A program made the position numbers and the translations under genes. From contig SGPL01000100.1 of assembly GCA_004802705.1 (NCBI GenBank), forward strand, positions 1-64,000: a stretch of DNA of 64,000 nt. The letters run 5' to 3'. The notes beneath the pieces were generated by a model. That model was not told where the DNA came from, searched no databases, and saw only the letters and a list, made by a program, of their open reading frames with translations. This document shows positions 10,113 through 20,592 of the stretch, in pieces (position 1 is the stretch's first letter; every line of letters starts with the position of its first letter). The stretch is from Bondarzewia mesenterica. Its lineage: Eukaryota; Basidiomycota; Agaricomycetes; Russulales; Bondarzewiaceae.

Positions 10113-12634
10113 TATGACTCATAGTCTCATACATCCAAAAAAAAAGACCCCTCATACCAAGACGTCACGCGTTCGGGGGGGGGGGGGCCTCGGTCGAACC
10201 TATGCCCACTCACGCATGATCAGGGAAGCAGTTCGTAGGCGACTAATTACTACGCTTCTCGGTGCATATGAGAAGATGGTTCATTACGCTTGTCGCTCGT
10301 AGTCATATATCGCTGCACTTTTGCGATAACGCGGCGGGAGTTGTTGACAGAGGCGCGATGAGGCAACTCGTATCGGCCTTGAGTTCGAACTTCAGGGCGG
10401 CGAGCAAGCGGACAAGCGAGCCTTCCTCCTGGGGCATAAACTTCATCCTATCGACACTTCGCGTGGTCCGTGCGCTCCACAGAAGGTCCTACCGGTCCAG
10501 CAGAAACCGGCTCGTTATTCCGGCTCAGATCTCACCAGTCCCCAAATGCCGACATTTCGGTATATATGTGTCCATCCTTTACGCCCGCTGTTTCGGGCAA
10601 TGACGAGAAGTTGTTCGCAATGTAATTATATAACGGGTCGTTGCGGCGGCGACGACGCGGTCGGGATATGAAAGTCTGTATGGATATGGGCTGCTTGCCT
10701 CGTCGAGTCGACCCATTTGCCCGTCGACCCCGTCGCACAGCGTGTGTGGAGGCGGCGGATGTAAGGCGGGCGGGCGTAGTGACGGCGTGGGTTCTATATC
10801 TTCTCTGACTTCTGACCTTCATCGTGATGGACTGATCGTTGTACGCACTATAATTAATTATGCAGCCGCGTCCGTGTTCCCCGTGCAGAGGGAAGATTCG
10901 CATGTCTGGGTGTCCTGGTAACTGAACCACTACTAGACTACGATTTATTGTGCACGCGACCAGTAATTTCGGTGATTGGCAATATAGCTGTTTTCTTCCG
11001 CATCCATAGGCAAAATGAGCGTTGTATGGCAGAGGAAAAATGCTCAAAGAATGATGATCATGCGGCACTCGCAATTGATGAACACATGGGACATGTAACG
11101 TTGGGCGTTGACTGTGCTGGGCGTATCAAATCATGTCCTCCTAAAGTGGACTTGCCGTCTCTTGCCGTATAGCGACCGTCAACACCGCGGATGCTGTTCA
11201 AGACAGGGAAACATGAGAAAAGTGTATATCAACGCACAGAGAACGCTTGGCAAGAATTGTCTCATCAATAATGACGGGTGTGGGGGTATACTTATACATG
11301 TGCATACGGTCACTAGGGTAAAGAGATACTACCTCGGTCACTCCCCTGCACAGCGATTGAATTCCACCGGTCAGCGAGACGGCATATATGGTGAATGACA
11401 ATTGTCGCGACTAGCGCACTCACTACATACTCACCGTTCTTGCACGGCGTCCATACATGATACTTCCATGATTATATATGATCCATCATAAGTGCTGATG
11501 ACCTGATGATAATCTCGTCGGCCGCCCGCGCGCGTCAAAGGCGGGCGTCAAATCCCAAAATAGCTGGATGTGCCATAGATATGTTTGATTCGGATTCGGA
11601 TCACAGCAGGTGCATAAGTGCATATGCCACTGAGGGATATTGGCCAGTGGCACGGAGAATAGAATCCACCCGTGTCAGACACTTATTGGAATGTGCGATT
11701 CGTTCGTCATTACGAGGTGGCTTACCTGCTTCGAAAGCCATGCGCCGAGTAGAGTGCACAAGGTTAGGCTGAATGACGTAGTGGATCTACAGAAGACAAT
11801 GGAGACAAAGTGAGCCCATATGCATCAACACGTTTACCACGAAATTTGTAATGCGGCGCCGATCTCTCACAAATTAAATTTGTCAGAAAAAAAGAAGTTT
11901 GCCACTGCCACCGACGGACGATCCCGATAGGAGTCAAAGACAATCTGTGGGCGGTAGGCCTGGTCAAATCTGGAGGTGACCTCGGACTGCAGCTCGACGA
12001 CGACCCAGCGACGAAAGCATGCAGTAAAGGTGGTACAAAATGACCAGTGCTGCGGACAGGCAGCGGGTGGTCAGTCACCTGGCCCGTCGACCGTAACGCA
12101 GATGCCATTTACATACAGCGTAACGTGCGGGGCGTGTCTTCTGGACGAATGCGTGGGGTGGAGCTTCAGTGCTTCGTCCCCTATGGATATGACCCGAGCG
12201 TGTGAGGCCGTACGTACGAGACGCCCCGGATTGCAACTTACGAAGATGCGAGGAATTTTGGAATTCGGATAGGTATTCGTAATTGAGGCTCGGGCGTAGT
12301 GCGAATGCATTGAGGAATGAATGAGGGGAAGGCTGGAGCGGCGTCTGAGGACGTTCGCGATGGTGCGGACACAAACGCCGATCTGACCTACCGATCAGTT
12401 CCACTGATCGGACGAGACTTGAGTACTGAGTCCATGCCAGCCAAGGGCGAGTATCCTCGAGCACTGGCTCCGGAGCTCGAAGAGCACGAGGACGAGGATA
12501 AAGAATGGATACAGATCTCTTGAGCCATCCCGGAAAGGACCCGTACATAGATGCAATTGCTGTCGTTCAGTGCTTCAATAGTGTGAAGAAACCTGGATAC
12601 AATTTCCCTGAGTCCCGGTCGGTGTTCTCATTCT
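10113..12634. other. gene-poor interval
   Basis: No convincing gene is seen on either strand. The longer frames (for example 10532-11074 minus and 12075-12548 minus) are compositionally random and Arg-rich, with no recognisable motif and no splice support. A run of 13 G sits at 10175-10187. The interval lies between the degraded region and the palindromic element. Confidence 0.4.
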
Positions 12635-12636
12635 AA

Positions 12637-12724
12637 TAGGTGCATTCAAAGTTGGCGCAGTTGGCGGCAATTGGCCGCAGTTACTTACCAACTGCGGCCA
12701 ACTGCGGGAAATTGAATGCAGCTA
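12637..12724. mobile_element. palindromic MITE-like element (88 bp, TA flanked)
   Basis: The 14-base ends ATAGGTGCATTCAA (12636-12649) and TTGAATGCAGCTAT (12712-12725) are inverted repeats with one mismatch, and a TA dinucleotide flanks each end. Inside is a perfect 12-base inverted repeat, TTGGCCGCAGTT and AACTGCGGCCAA, around a 7-base loop, with further TTGGCGGCAA-type units beside it. The whole unit can fold into a long hairpin. The TA flanks fit a Tc1/mariner-type non-autonomous insertion. No coding capacity is present. Boundaries are good to one or two bases. Confidence 0.55.
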
Positions 12725-13036
12725 TTATAAATGACTGCTTGAACGGATAAACATCAATCTCACAGGCCCTATCCAATTCCTAGCTTACAACGCGAAAAAG
12801 TGGTATGGGCAGCAAAAGTACCAATATCAAAGTTGCCCAGAAGGTTAGCATTCACAGTGGCGCAAGAGAGGGGACAGTGGACGGCACAATGTTGATTTAG
12901 CGATCAAGCAACGTAGCTGTGAATTTGGCTCTAAACACGAGTGTATCTAAGTCAAACGAATGCGGCAAAAATTGGAACCCATAGCCTTGAATACTGTACG
13001 TACCGTGTGCCTATATACAGCCCAAGCACCATCAAG

Positions 13037-14187
13037 TCACATAGCTTCTGGAGCCACCACCTGCCCACAGTGTTTCAGAACTTGAATCGTCTGGGGATTG
13101 TGTGGCACCGCCCAACAAACCGCCACGCCCCGTGTACTCTCGTCTCCATCGGTTTCATGAGCTAAGGACTCAAAGCCGTCCTCGTCATCGCTCTCCTCAC
13201 CATTACTCTGGGCATTCTCATTATTCTCATCGCTGCTGTTAGGAAAGCCCTCCAAATTTCCCCAAAGCCCATCCGTGTCTGCGTTGCTCTGTTGATGAAA
13301 CCATTACTCAATTCCTTCTCGTTTCTCTAACTCTTCTTGAGAAAGAAATTTCTCGATTTGTCCTTGGCAATGTTTGCGAGCGGCCTTAGAAAGAGAATGA
13401 AAACTGATCTCGAAGGGAAAACGGTCGAGGGAACTCTGAAAAACGAGTTTAGAGTATATCTGTCTGAGATGAGATTCAGTGAGACGAGTTGAAAGGATCA
13501 ATCACCTTGAGAGTAGCAGGCGTCCATTCCCACATCCACTTCTGACTTCTCCAGTCGAAAACATATTCTGGCACCAGGAGTGAAGTCTACAGCAGCTTTG
13601 TCAGCAGAATACGGCGAGCAGGTATTATAGTGACTTGCTATCTCTTCAAACATTGACCACGCCTCCTTATAATTTCCCATCTATTTGAAAGACAAGAGAT
13701 CAGACAACAATGTCGAGGAGAGCAAAAGCGGACGCACGATATTGTATTGCACGTCAGATTTGGTGACGACGCCTTGCATGCGATCGTGCCAGTAACGTTC
13801 GGGACGTCGCACCGAGCGGATGTTGACCTTCTGTCCTGGCTGGATTCGTATTTCAGTTATGAGCTAGTTGGATGAAACTTATCGCGTCACTACACACCTC
13901 ATGCACGATCCTTAGATCGCAAAGCCATTCCGCTGGAGAAATTCGTGAGGTGATAAGAGAGATGAACGGACGACGAAAGACTGCAACACACGGGTTCTGA
14001 TAGCCTTGACTATCGTGAGGATGAAATTCTCATCCCCAGGGAATGCAGGATTGGGATCAAAACACAGGGGGTCGAATCGCATGTCTTGAGCCCGTATCCA
14101 GTTTTGTTGGCGATACTCTTCTTCGAAAGGTTGCCGTTCAGGATAAAATGAATCTTCTTCAGTAGGGGAGATAGGACGATTGTCCAT
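13037..14187 (-). CDS. hypothetical fungal protein with acidic C-terminus
   Basis: I do not recognise the family. The start exon opens with MDNRPISPTEEDSF. Splicing at a GTGTGT donor after AIRT joins PEWLCDLRIVHE, and the next exon gives IRIQPGQKVNIRSVRRPERY, ending in MQGVVTKSDVQYNI. A further exon begins MGNYKEAWSMFEEIASHYNT. A nearby alternative frame reads VFDWRSQKWMWEWTPATLK, so the exon around 13500-13610 is not settled. The penultimate exon ends LSQEELEKREGI at 13308. An in-frame TAA there disappears if a 72-nt GT-AG intron (13236-13307) is removed, leading into an Asp/Glu/Asn/Ser-rich tail (13037-13235). The basic IRSVRRPERYWHD region could bind nucleic acid, but that is a guess. The gene runs tail-to-tail with no close neighbour. 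Confidence 0.65.
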
Positions 14188-14458
14188 GATGTGATCTCAG
14201 CGGGTGAGGTGAGGATTGAGAGCGGATGGGAAGACCAGACGTTTTCTGGGGACTTGTTAGCTGAACTCAGATGTCGCTCACCTCAAGTATTTAACCAGGA
14301 CGTTTTATTTCAGTATGGTGGCCACGGATATGACACGTACCAAATGGTCGAAGCGCGCTCTTACAGCCGTCCGTCGCCATAAACCAAAGCAGGTAGTGAA
14401 TACACGATCTCAAAAAAGTCACTATGATACAAAGAGCCAAAAAAACAGGGTAAGCACT

Positions 14459-14864
14459 CTAAAGGTATTCCCTTTTGTCCTTTGATCGCTCCATGGCTAC
14501 AATGACCGATCTCAGTGTCACTTACAACAGGTTGGAGGACACAACTCACGATTGTAGTGCAAGAGCTTTTCAATAAGATCAACGTGGGTGAGGACCATGC
14601 GGCGACAGCAATAACGTTTTAGCTGAAGCGCATCGAGGGCATCACTGATCAAAGAATGGCCAAAATTTCTCATTGTGGCCCACACGCAAAACAAAGCTTG
14701 AAGAGCTCGTACCCTTCGCTCATATCACTTGCAAGCAGGTCCAAGTACGCATTCCACTTGTCGCCGATTACTTTACCGCAAGAAAAGCACCGGACGGGGA
14801 TGATCTATTAAGTCAAAAGGTAATCGTAAGATAGGCCAGGACAAGGGAAATGAGGACCGACCAT
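14459..14864 (-). CDS. RPB10: RNA polymerases I, II and III subunit RPABC5 (Rpb10)
   Basis: This is the small zinc-binding subunit shared by all three nuclear RNA polymerases. The protein starts [18 protein letters not shown] and contains the diagnostic CFSCGK and KRYCCRRM motifs that together coordinate zinc, followed by [13 protein letters not shown]. Four exons join in frame: 14862-14864, 14713-14804, 14550-14644 and 14459-14496. They total 228 nt, or 75 residues, close to the family's usual 65-75. The first coding exon contains only the ATG, with an intron (GTCGGT donor) directly after it. The C-terminal [11 protein letters not shown] tail is slightly longer than in yeast. It is divergent from the condensin gene, with 147 bp between the two start codons. 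Confidence 0.95.
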
Positions 14865-14961
14865 GGCTGTTGTGAATGACTGAGCAGACTGAGCCGTATG
14901 AAATTGCGACCTGTCACAATACAACGGTGCGTCACGAACAACCGTGACTAACATGTGACCG

Positions 14962-14978
14962 ACGCGTTGTCGACGCGT
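14962..14978. promoter_or_regulatory. paired ACGCGT (MCB-type) sites in the RPB10/CND1 divergent promoter
   Basis: Two exact ACGCGT hexamers occur at 14962-14967 and 14973-14978, within the 147-bp gap and 34-50 bp upstream of the CND1 start. ACGCGT is the palindromic core bound by the MBF (Mbp1/Swi6, Cdc10) factors that drive G1/S genes in fungi. Function here is inferred from the motif and the downstream cell-cycle gene. Confidence 0.5.
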
Positions 14979-15011
14979 CTGCAACCCCGACCACTGCCAG
15001 TGACCGCGACC

Positions 15012-18000
15012 ATGACAGACTTCGACCTTCAAGAGGAGTTGCAGTCAATTCAGGACCTCGGCAACTACAACATTGAAAATGAACACGATTTACACTCCAT
15101 GGAGCCCAATGCGATGTCCGCCTTACTGGATGGTATGTTGAACACTCTGGAAATGAGCCTTTTGCCTGACATCTCACACAGAGGCTGTTGGAGCAGTTTC
15201 CGAATCTTCAGAAAGTATTGCTGACCCTCGCATCTTTGATATCTACCGAAGTCTTTTGAAGCACGCGGACGTTCTGCCTGGCCCTCTCATGAGTAAACTG
15301 CTCGACTCAATTTCCTCCGGCTTTGTGGCACAAACGGAGACTGCCATCCGAGACGTAGATCACGAAGACCAGCAAACGTATGTCGCTCATAAAACACCTC
15401 TGGAGATGTACGCGTTTCTTTTAAACTGGTTTGTGGGGGCTGCGGAGAAGGTGAAGGGATCTGCTGGCGACGATGTGCCGGTTGCGCCAGTACGATCACG
15501 CCGGGGTAGGGGTGGGAAGGCTGCTCAGAGTAAAAGCGCGTTGAAGCAGAAGGCAGCAGAATGGTCTTGGGAAGATCAGATACCTCCAACTCTTGCATTG
15601 ATCAGCAAGGTGCTGAGGCTCAAGACAAACAAACTCTGGACAACGTCGGCGCATCGGGAAACGTTCGTTAGGTGAGTCGTACTTCTTTGGAAAAAAGGAT
15701 TCATTTATGTCGTGTTGTATCGGTGGCCAAATGTCTCGCCACACCACAGACCAACAGATTCAGCTTGTGTTGCGATTGCCCGTGATCCTCTGACGTTTTC
15801 TTGCTTTGTCTAGTTGTATAACACGCCCCGCCTACCACGTAACGGAAAGCGAACAATACATGAAATTACAGAATATCAGGATGGGTGTCTACAAGGTCAT
15901 CTGTCTCGCCGTCAAGCATCATGGCCATGCCCTTGCAGCTCAAATCAGCATCATGCAATCTCTTCAATATTACGAGCATCTCTCCGAGCCCATGGCCGAG
16001 TGTCTGACGGTTCTGGCGAAAGAATTCGACCACAATCAGCTCGGAGACGAGATTCTCAGGGAAATTGCGGCGAAAACTTTCAACGCTCAAGATACAAAGG
16101 GGCCTCGCGCATTTTCTAAGTTCCTCATTCGTTTTGCAGAGTTGGCGCCGAGGGCCGTGCACAAGCAAGTCAGTCTACTACTCGCTCATTTGGACTCTGA
16201 GGTGAGTAGCAAAAAAATCAACGCCGAGTGCGTGCCAGTTAATAGTGATGGACATTATAGTCCTATCCCATGAGGATGGCTATTGTCGAGATCATAGGCA
16301 CGCTAATTCGCGAGCTTGCTATGTCGTCCGACCTCACTACCGATACAAACCAGACCCAGAAACAGTTGAACGGGCTCTACGATCTATTGCTCGAACGCAC
16401 CCTCGATCTCTCGTCTTACGTTCGTACGAAGGTTTTCACTGTCCTGGCACGACTTTGCGATCTACCTGTCAAATTCCCGAAGCAGCGGTTGGCTATCGCA
16501 CGGGCCGCGGTGGATGCCTTGGAAGACAAGGGCGCGGGTGTTCGGAAGAGTGCCGTAGCCCTGCTTGTGCGTCTCGTGGTCACTCATCCCTATGGTTTGA
16601 TGCATGGTGGCCTTTTGGGCCTCAAGGAATGGGAAGAGAGATACGGCAGTGTGACTAAAGAGCTCGAAAAGGTAGAGGAGACGATGGGCAGAGCCGTAGA
16701 ACGAGAGGGGGGCCACGAAGAAGGTGTGGAGGAAAGCAATGGGGAGGAGGGCGAAGAAGATGACGAGGAGCAGGATGAAGATGAGGATGAGGATGAAGGA
16801 GAGGAGACCACACCCAAAAAGTCCAAAAAGCCGCCTAGGTGATCATTTTCGCAATCTGTTTGTGGTAAAAACCACATTAATCCTACATTCTGGTAGGTCA
16901 AAGAAGATTGCGCGGAACTCTGATGACGGCGAGATGGATGTCGATGAAGAAGCTGCCAGGGAAGACGAGGACGAGCCCATGGAAGAGGGAGAGGAAGGCA
17001 CTCCTCGACCAAGGCGCGAAAAGGCAAAGGCAAGAGCAAGTCGAAATCCTCCAAAGGGCGAAAGTCTGAGCTCGACATCGCCGCTCTGACCAACGAGCAA
17101 GCTGCCCTTGCCGCCTTGGAAAGCAATCAGATACTGCATCTCAGGCTGCGAAAGCGGTACTATGCGGAAGGTCTCAATTTCATCCGCCAAATTGAAAGCG
17201 CGATGGAGATTGCAGGTCAGTTGCTAGGTTCGACGAACAAGGCGGAAGTCTTGGAGGCCATGGAGTTCTTCCGTGTTGTCTACGAGTATCAGTTTGACAG
17301 TGCCGAGGTGATCAATTACTCTTCTGCTTGTCCGTCGGAGTCCGACTAAGCCTCCACTCAAACTCTAGGTCGGGATTAAGAAGATGCTGCATCTTATTTG
17401 GGCAAAGGACAATAACTCCACTTCTGAAGACGGTAAGGAGCTAAAGGGAGTGCGATCAAGAGTGCTCGAGTGCTATCGGAGTTTGTACTTCGACCCACTC
17501 CCGGATATGGAGCCTAAACAACAAGTTAACCGTATCGCGAAAAATATGATCGAGTAAGTGCCGTCCATTCTTGTGTGAAAATGTGCCAAGGTGTGACATG
17601 ACTCGACAGATTGACCTATGATGCTACATTGGCAGAGCTGACCAGTTTGGAGGAAATGATGCGATACATGATGGACGATGGGCAAATACACAGCGATGTC
17701 ATCAGCAAACTGTGGCAAGTGTACAGTAAGTTGAGGGAGCACTACCTCCGACATGGCCTTGACGACTCACTGCGGCTGATTTGTTCAGGTTCAGCTAGGC
17801 CACTGCCAAAAGAGCAACGGAGAGGAGCCATCATCATCCTCGGTATGCTGGCATTGGCACGACGCAGCGTTGTGACCGATCGAGTAGATACCCTACTCAA
17901 AGTTGGTCTGGGACCTTTAGGGAAGGTGAGAAAGTAGTCAGTTGCTCAAATAAGGCGGTTTAAATGACCAGATCCTTTACATGATTCTAGGCAGATTTGA

Positions 18001-20120
18001 TTTTAGCCAAGTACACTTGCGTGGCTCTGCAACGTCTTAATGGAAGTGCCAAGAAAGTCAAAGGTGCGTTTAATGTCAGCATGACACCGGCACTCGATTG
18101 TACTAAGAATCGTGGTAGGTTCGCTCTTGGATGAGAATGTTCGAATCGGTATGGACAACCCAGTCTTCCGAAAATTGCAAGATGCTATGGAACACCCATG
18201 TCGATCGCGGGACTGGTTCGGCTTGGCTGAACAGGCCATCAATACCGTTTACGCTCTGGGAGAACACCCAGATGAGCTCTGCAATGATCTGATTAAGAAT
18301 TTCACCCGGCGCGCATTTGGTCGTCGGCCAAAAGCTGCAGCGCGGCCTGCCGAAGTTCCCGATGCCATGGATGAGGATCCTCCCGCGGACGGCACGCAGG
18401 AAAATCCGTCAACCTCCCAAGGACTCGGCGAACAAGATAAGGACACTGGTGACGCGTTTGAGTTGAGCCAGCTGCTGTTCGTTGTAGGCCACGTTGCGAT
18501 CAAACACATCGTCTACCTGGAGCTAGTGGAAAGGGAGTGGAAACGGCAGAAACATGAACGAGAGTTAGGTGAGCTTTTCTTCGCTGACGATCCAGTATTC
18601 CTTGATTAACATGCATCCTAACTACAGCGGAAAAGTTGGCCGCTGGCAATGGGGACGCTGGAAATGCAACAAAGGACGGCGAAGAACTTGACCAAGTTGC
18701 CGGAAATGCAGAGGACGAGATTGGAGACCGGATAGCGGCTGTGAGAGAGACCGAACTATTGTACGGTCCCGACTCCCTTCTTGCGATTTACGGACCTCTC
18801 CTCGTTCACATTTGCGGTAGCCCGCATAAATTTAAGGTGAGATCATATCTCAATCGTATACGGGCGGCTAACTGACTCGTACATGTCTTGCCCGAGATCA
18901 GAATCGGACATTGCGTGCGGCTGCAACGCTATCCTTCAGCAAATTCCTATGCATCAGCTCACAATTTTGCGATCAACACCATAGGTTACTCTTCAAGATC
19001 CTGGAGACCTCCAAAGATCCGAACATTCGAAGCAACATTGTCATCGCTCTCGGCGACGTCGCCGTCTCTTTCAGCAACATTGTCGACGAGAACAGCAACG
19101 AGCTGTACAAGGGCCTTTCTGACGCGGACCTGGTGGTCAAGAAGAACACGCTCATGGTGCTCACGCACTTGATCTTGAACGGTATGATCAAGGTTAAGGG
19201 CCAGCTCGGGGAGATGGCTAAATGTCTCGAGGACGAGGAGCCTCGGATAGCGGACCTGGCGAAGCTCTTCTTCACGGAACTGTCAACCAAGGACAATGCA
19301 ATTTACAACAATCTTCCAGATGGTATGCTCAACTTGTTTCTCTGGTTACGGTAGATCCCCTGATTGTGTTTCTCCAGTCATCAGCCATCTGTCCGTTGGA
19401 GAGCATGCGGTCGACGAGGAAGCTTTCCAGAGCACGATGAAGTACATATTCTCCTTCATCGAGAAGGCAAGCATCTTAGCTCTCTCAAGTGCTGTGTAAT
19501 TGACTGTTACTTGCAGGAAAAACAAGCAGAAAGCATCGTAGAGAAGCTATGCCAACGATTCCGTCTTTCTGAAGACCCGCGCCAGTGGCGCGACATCGCG
19601 TTCTGCCTGTCCTTGCTGCCATTCAAGTCGGACCGCTCAGTCAAAAAGTTGATTGAAGGCCTGCAATTCTACCGAGACAAGCTGCACGAAGAAACGGTGT
19701 ACAACCGTTTCCAGGAAATCCTTGCCAAGGCACGTCTGTTCGACTTGCCCGACGGTTGCTCGTTTGCCTGACATTGAGCATTCCATCCACAGGCTCGGTC
19801 AAACAAATCTGCAAACAAGCCAGATTCCGAGTTGAACGAGTTCGAGACAGTAAGCCCATCCAGCAGCACCAATACCAATTTTAACAGGCCGTTGATTTGG
19901 TTTTGCTTCTCAGATCCTTGAAGAACACAAACGCCAAGGGGAAGAGGACCAGGCGTTCGAAAAACGTGTCCAGGGCAAGAAGGCAGCCGCGAAGAAGCGC
20001 CAGACTAAACGATGTAAGAAACCACCACTCACCCTGTCGTAAAGGCAATGGTATTGACTAGTAATGTTCTCACTTGCAGCACGAAAGAAAGCCCCGATCC
20101 AAGTGGACGAGTCGGAGTAG
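15012..20120 (+). CDS. CND1: condensin complex non-SMC subunit 1 (Cnd1/Ycs4/CAP-D2)
   Basis: This HEAT-repeat subunit of condensin I is needed for mitotic chromosome compaction. The start MTDFDLQEELQSI is followed by the N-terminal Cnd1 region (FDIYRSLLKHADVLPGPLM), many HEAT-like helices (for example YVRTKVFTVLARLCDLPVKF), a long acidic linker, the conserved C-terminal block (GDVAVSFSNIVDENSNELYK, VKKNTLMVLTHLILNGMIKV) and FCLSLLPFKSDRSVKKL, then a basic tail ending KKAPIQVDESE. At least a dozen short introns are needed. Between the acidic linker (GEEGTPRP) and the basic stretch (KGKGKSKSKSSKGRK) the frame changes at 17001-17016 with no possible intron; one extra A in CCAAGG would restore it. 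The two MCB hexamers upstream fit cell-cycle control. The gene converges tail-to-tail with the PIP5-kinase gene. Confidence 0.93.
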
Positions 20121-20592
20121 ACCATGATGTGTATGATCCGGTATTGCTAGTGCGGCCAACCTGTATTGCCCATGTATCAAAACTTGTACTACTTAGAGCA
20201 CCTATGACAACTAATGGGATAGTGCGATGGAGACAGTGCGTCACGGCAGAATGACAGAGAGATGGAAGGAGGGGGAGGGGAGATTCAGAGGGGATAGAAA
20301 TGTTGTCTAGCGAGAGCAGGAAAAAAGGGGGTAAGGAGTGTGATACGCCTGCGAGCAAATAGCAGCGCTAAAAATAAAGAAGAATAATCGGGAATGAAGG
20401 AGTGTATTGGGTCGTGAAGAGTCCACAATCCCTGGATGTATAAGACGAATATCCATATGATAAGGCAAGTAAGATATGCAGATACACAGCACGAATTCGA
20501 TGCGATGAGAGACCGTCCTGGTGTGAATGAAATGGTATAAATAGACAGAAGGAGAATGATAAATGAAAAGAGGAAGAACAAGGTGAACACGA
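20121..20592. other. convergent 3' flanks of CND1 and the PIP5-kinase gene
   Basis: The stretch lies between two stop codons of converging genes. It holds no coding frame of note and is presumably 3' UTR and terminator sequence of both genes. Confidence 0.4.

Noticed and set aside
10532..11074. 180-codon minus-strand open frame
   Set aside because: No motif, no splice context and Arg/Ser-rich random composition in a gene-poor interval.
12075..12548. 157-codon minus-strand frame and an overlapping charged plus-strand frame (12317-12523)
   Set aside because: The two overlap on opposite strands, neither shows a family motif, and neither can be extended by introns.
13304..13306. in-frame TAA taken at first as the end of the 13-14 kb unknown gene
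   Set aside because: A 72-nt GT-AG intron (13236-13307) removes it and leads in frame into an acidic tail, so the gene was extended to 13037.
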